Shown: piece by piece, positions 5,466 to 7,298 of the stretch | Layout: each line of letters opens with the position of its first letter | How positions within the stretch are numbered: the stretch's first letter is position 1 | NCBI GenBank assembly: GCA_030597945.1 | Contig: JAUVQW010000053.1 | Span: 1-7,298 of the forward strand | Length of the DNA stretch: 7,298 nt | Source: Actinomycetes bacterium | GTDB taxonomy: Bacteria > Actinomycetota > Aquicultoria > CAJVYJ01 | Direction: 5' to 3' | Position numbers and translations under genes: made by a program | The notes under the pieces: generated by a model | Database searches by the model: none | What the model saw: only the letters and a program-made list of their open reading frames with translations | What the model was told of the DNA's origin: nothing

Positions 5466-6205
5466 TGGTTATAGCAGCAGCAGACATAATGGATGCAGTA
5501 ACTCCGGTTACTTATTACGATCTGGGGCCCTATTTTACAATCAATAAAGCGATCGTAATGCTTTTTGTCGCTGCTATTCTTACGTTTCTGTTTGTTTATA
5601 TTCCAACACGTAAATTAAAATTGATACCTGGGCGATGGCAGAATGCCATTGAAAGTTTGGTTGATTTTATTCGTGAAGGAATAATCTCAGAGATAATGGG
5701 CGAAAAAGGGAAACCTTACTTTCCATTGGTCGCCACCCTATTTATTTTTATTCTTTTTTGCAATGTTATCGGATTAATTCCTGGCTCTTTCACCCCGACT
5801 AGCCGCATTAGTATAACAGCCGCTTTTGCTCTTATTGTTTATTTTATCTATCTTTTTGTAGGAATTAAGGAGCAAGGTTTTTTCGGATACTTAAAAACCT
5901 TTGCGCCAGCCGGTATCCACTGGGTAATGTTGATTTTGATCGTACCAATAGAGGTCATAGGTGCTCTGATTGTCAGGCCTTTTTCGCTGGCAGTTCGACT
6001 TTTTGCCAATATGCTCGCCGGTCATCTGGTGCTGGCGCTTTTTCTTGGTATGACCATAAGTCTGTTTTGGCTGTTTAAACCTTTCCCTTTTGCCTTGGTT
6101 GTTGTCCTATATGGTTTTGAATTATTTATCGCGGCTCTGCAAGCTTACATTTTTGCAATTTTAGCGGCTATATATATTGGCAGTTCACTAGAGTCTGAGC
6201 ACTAG
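5465..6205 (+). CDS. atpB: F-type ATP synthase subunit a
   Basis: Subunit a is the membrane stator protein that provides the two half-channels for ions next to the c ring. From ATG 5465 there are 246 residues with hydrophobic segments at about 29-47, 88-107, 115-133, 151-170, 174-203 and 207-238. The essential arginine is Arg178 in SLAVRLFANMLAGH, and Gln226 in ELFIAALQAYIF matches E. coli Gln252. His187 and Glu219 stand where E. coli has Glu219 and His245, the well-known swapped pair found in most non-proteobacterial enzymes. The start is ambiguous: GTG 5456, ATG 5465 with a good ribosome site, or ATG 5489, which matches the duplicated mini-ORF start. All keep the same core. atpE follows after 12 nt. 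Confidence 0.96.
   Translation: MVIAAADIMDAVTPVTYYDLGPYFTINKAIVMLFVAAILTFLFVYIPTRKLKLIPGRWQNAIESLVDFIREGIISEIMGEKGKPYFPLVATLFIFILFCNVIGLIPGSFTPTSRISITAAFALIVYFIYLFVGIKEQGFFGYLKTFAPAGIHWVMLILIVPIEVIGALIVRPFSLAVRLFANMLAGHLVLALFLGMTISLFWLFKPFPFALVVVLYGFELFIAALQAYIFAILAAIYIGSSLESEH
5483..5525 (+). repeat. Direct repeat, copy 2 (inside atpB)
   Basis: This is the downstream partner of 5409-5451. It includes ATG 5489 and twelve atpB codons that continue without interruption into GPYFTINK and the rest of subunit a, so this is the copy still joined to the functional gene. Just upstream, AGCAGC at 5473-5478 may correspond to AGCAGC at 5391-5396 in the atpI end, hinting that the original duplication was somewhat longer and has lost bases. 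Confidence 0.9.
5498..5511 (+). other. Small hairpin with C(UCCG)G tetraloop, copy 2
   Basis: The same GTAAC-TCCG-GTTAC hairpin lies within the early atpB codons. Here A5497 pairs with U5512, giving a 6-bp stem; in copy 1 the equivalent pair is a G-U wobble, so one of the few substitutions between copies keeps pairing. It starts 33 bases after the preferred atpB ATG, so it might affect early elongation, or it may simply reflect the Val-Thr-Pro-Val-Thr codons. Confidence 0.35.
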
Positions 6206-6217
6206 AAAGGAGGAACA

Positions 6218-6448
6218 ATGGAAGCTGGTTTAGCACTTTTAGGGGTTGGTATAGCAATTGGAGCCGGGGTTATTGGACCCGGGATCGGGATTGGAATTAT
6301 TGTTGGAAAGGCTATTGAAGGTATGGCTCGTCAACCGGAGACTTCGGGCATGGTCAGAACGACTATGTTTATCGGAATCGCTTTTGCTGAAGCTTTAGCT
6401 CTATATGCTTTGGTTTTTGCTTTTTTACTTTTGGGTCGTGCCGGTTAG
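6218..6448 (+). CDS. atpE: F-type ATP synthase subunit c
   Basis: Subunit c forms the rotating membrane ring that carries ions through the synthase. The 76 residues make a two-helix hairpin: a glycine-rich first helix (GVGIAIGAGVIGPGIGIG, about 9-26), the conserved polar loop ARQPE at 37-41, and a second helix with the ion-binding Glu58 in FIGIAFAEALALYALV. The sodium-coordinating residues of Ilyobacter-type rings are missing: the glutamine position is Ile25 and the serine after the glutamate is Ala59, so proton coupling is inferred. The ribosome site AAAGGAGG (6206-6213) is near-perfect and lies directly after the atpB stop, in line with the high synthesis needed for a multi-copy subunit. 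Confidence 0.97.
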   Translation: MEAGLALLGVGIAIGAGVIGPGIGIGIIVGKAIEGMARQPETSGMVRTTMFIGIAFAEALALYALVFAFLLLGRAG

Positions 6449-6472
6449 AAGAAATTAAAAGGAGGAAAGAGA

Positions 6473-6973
6473 ATGGATCTGTTATCTCCGCACTTAAATG
6501 AGATTATTTATGCAACGGTTGCTTTTTTAATTCTGTTGTTTTTACTATCACGCTATGCTTTTCCTGCGGTTGTAGATATTATGGATAAGCGTGCCGATAC
6601 AATTAAGGATTCACTTGAAGCTTCCGAAAAAACGCGCATCGAAGCACAAAAACTCTTGGACGACTATAAAAAAGAAATGTCGAAAGCACGAGATGAGGCG
6701 CAAAAAATAATAAAAGAAGGTAGAAAGTTCGGTGAGGGCATTAAAGAAGAGATGAACGAGAAAGCCAGAAAAGAAGCTGATCAAATAATCGAAAGGGCAA
6801 CGAGTGAGATAGAAAGAGAAAAGTCTGTTGCGATAGAAGATATTCAAAAAAAGGTTGCTGACCTTGCTGTAGGCGCAGCGTCAAAAGTGATAAGTAAATC
6901 GCTTGATAAAGCTGAGCATGAAAAGATAATCGATGACTTTTTGTCTAATGTAGGAAATTTGAATGAAAACTAA
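6473..6973 (+). CDS. atpF: F-type ATP synthase subunit b
   Basis: Subunit b is the peripheral stalk protein tying the membrane sector to F1. The 166 residues have one N-terminal membrane helix at about 9-29, followed by the conserved Arg40 in MDKRADTIKDSLEASE, then a long, highly charged helical region rich in Lys, Glu and Ala (about 40-130) that should form the dimeric right-handed coiled coil. The C-terminal ADLAVGAASKVISKSLD matches the part that binds the delta subunit. Length is typical. The ribosome site AAAAGGAGG (6457-6465) lies seven bases before the ATG. The gene overlaps atpH by 11 bases, so these two stalk proteins are probably translated in a coupled way. Only one b-type gene is seen, as expected outside phototrophs. 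Confidence 0.96.
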   Translation: MDLLSPHLNEIIYATVAFLILLFLLSRYAFPAVVDIMDKRADTIKDSLEASEKTRIEAQKLLDDYKKEMSKARDEAQKIIKEGRKFGEGIKEEMNEKARKEADQIIERATSEIEREKSVAIEDIQKKVADLAVGAASKVISKSLDKAEHEKIIDDFLSNVGNLNEN

Positions 6974-7298
6974 AGCTAGTGCCTATGCTAGCGCTCTCTT
7001 AGAGCTCGCATTAGTGGAAAACAATATTGAGGAAATTGATCAAGATTTTAAGGTTATTGCTGATACGATAAACAAAAATCTTAAATTAAGAGACTCATTA
7101 GTAGATTCAAATATTGAACTAGTGAAGAAGTACGCCGTCGCGACAGAGATATTTGAAGATAAAGTATCTAACGTTGCTCTTAATTTTTTACTTTTATTGG
7201 TAGGACAAGGCGAGGTTAAATTATTAAACCATATCCTTGATGAACTGATCAGTAAGATTCAACAAGAACAGAAAAAAGTGATCGCTGAAGTTATTACG
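6963..7298 (+). CDS. atpH: F-type ATP synthase subunit delta, 3'-truncated
   Basis: Delta links the b-subunit stalk to the top of the alpha3-beta3 head. The frame opens at ATG 6963 and remains open to the window edge, giving 112 residues of a usual total near 180. The N-terminal KASAYASALLELA matches the conserved start of the helical delta domain (RYAxALxxxA pattern), and later VALNFLLLLVGQGEVKLLNHILDEL fits the family segment around the domain's last helices. AGGA (6952-6955), seven bases upstream inside atpF, serves as ribosome site. The gene starts within the last 11 bases of atpF in another frame. In the usual operon order atpA, atpG, atpD and atpC would follow outside the window. Confidence 0.93.
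   Translation, partial: MKTKASAYASALLELALVENNIEEIDQDFKVIADTINKNLKLRDSLVDSNIELVKKYAVATEIFEDKVSNVALNFLLLLVGQGEVKLLNHILDELISKIQQEQKKVIAEVIT

Noticed and set aside
5473..5483. AGCAGCAGCAG run near the atpB start as a microsatellite
   Set aside because: Only about three units encoding small residues; too short to call a repeat tract, though it may mark the edge of the atpB duplication.
6611..6847. Antisense open frame opposite atpF
   Set aside because: The Phe- and Leu-rich translation is the complement of the Lys/Glu-rich coiled coil of subunit b, not a real membrane protein.
1..7298. Search for CRISPR arrays, insertion sequences, tRNA or rRNA genes, toxin-antitoxin or defence genes
   Set aside because: Coding density is high with conserved housekeeping genes throughout; no repeat array, transposase, tRNA cloverleaf or defence-type domain was recognised.

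Overview
The window is a housekeeping stretch of a bacterial chromosome, with every supported gene on the + strand. It is moderately AT-rich by eye and uses clear Shine-Dalgarno sites in its atp part. The order is: release-factor methyltransferase (prmC, 5' end cut off), tRNA threonylcarbamoyl-AMP synthase, ribose-5-phosphate isomerase B, serine hydroxymethyltransferase, dCMP deaminase, a WecA/TagO-type lipid carrier glycosyltransferase, then F-type ATP synthase genes (atpZ-like, atpI, atpB, atpE, atpF, and atpH cut by the window end). From general knowledge this order resembles Gram-positive-type lineages, in particular deep-branching Actinomycetota, with Bacillota or Chloroflexota as alternatives. 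The sequence alone does not settle the phylum.

Region 1 (1-2940) holds prmC-tsaC-rpiB-glyA, tightly spaced. A good extended -10 promoter lies between tsaC and rpiB. The genes serve translation fidelity (PrmC methylates release factors; TsaC starts t6A synthesis on tRNA) and carbon supply for nucleotides (RpiB for ribose phosphate, GlyA for one-carbon units). Region 2 (2941-4651) holds dCMP deaminase (dUMP for thymidylate synthesis, which also uses GlyA's methylene-folate) directly abutted by wecA (first lipid-linked step of a cell-surface polymer). Region 3 (4652-7298) starts with an AT-rich leader and a second extended -10 promoter with the same TGCTATAAT core, followed by the ATP synthase operon. 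Key residues indicate a proton-type rotor: the c subunit has Glu58 without the usual sodium-ligand Gln and Ser, and the a subunit has its essential Arg plus the His/Glu pair swapped relative to E. coli.

The most unusual structure is at the atpI-atpB junction. The first codons of atpB, with flanking bases, occur twice as 43-nt direct repeats (40 of 43 identical), offset by 74 nt and therefore in different frames. The upstream copy forms a 16-codon mini-ORF whose TAA stop overlaps the best atpB start codon by one base (TAATG), and each copy contains a small hairpin with a C(UCCG)G tetraloop. It looks like a recent duplication that turned an old atpB start into a translationally coupled leader ORF. 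Nothing else in the window suggests a mobile element, defence system, CRISPR array or RNA gene.
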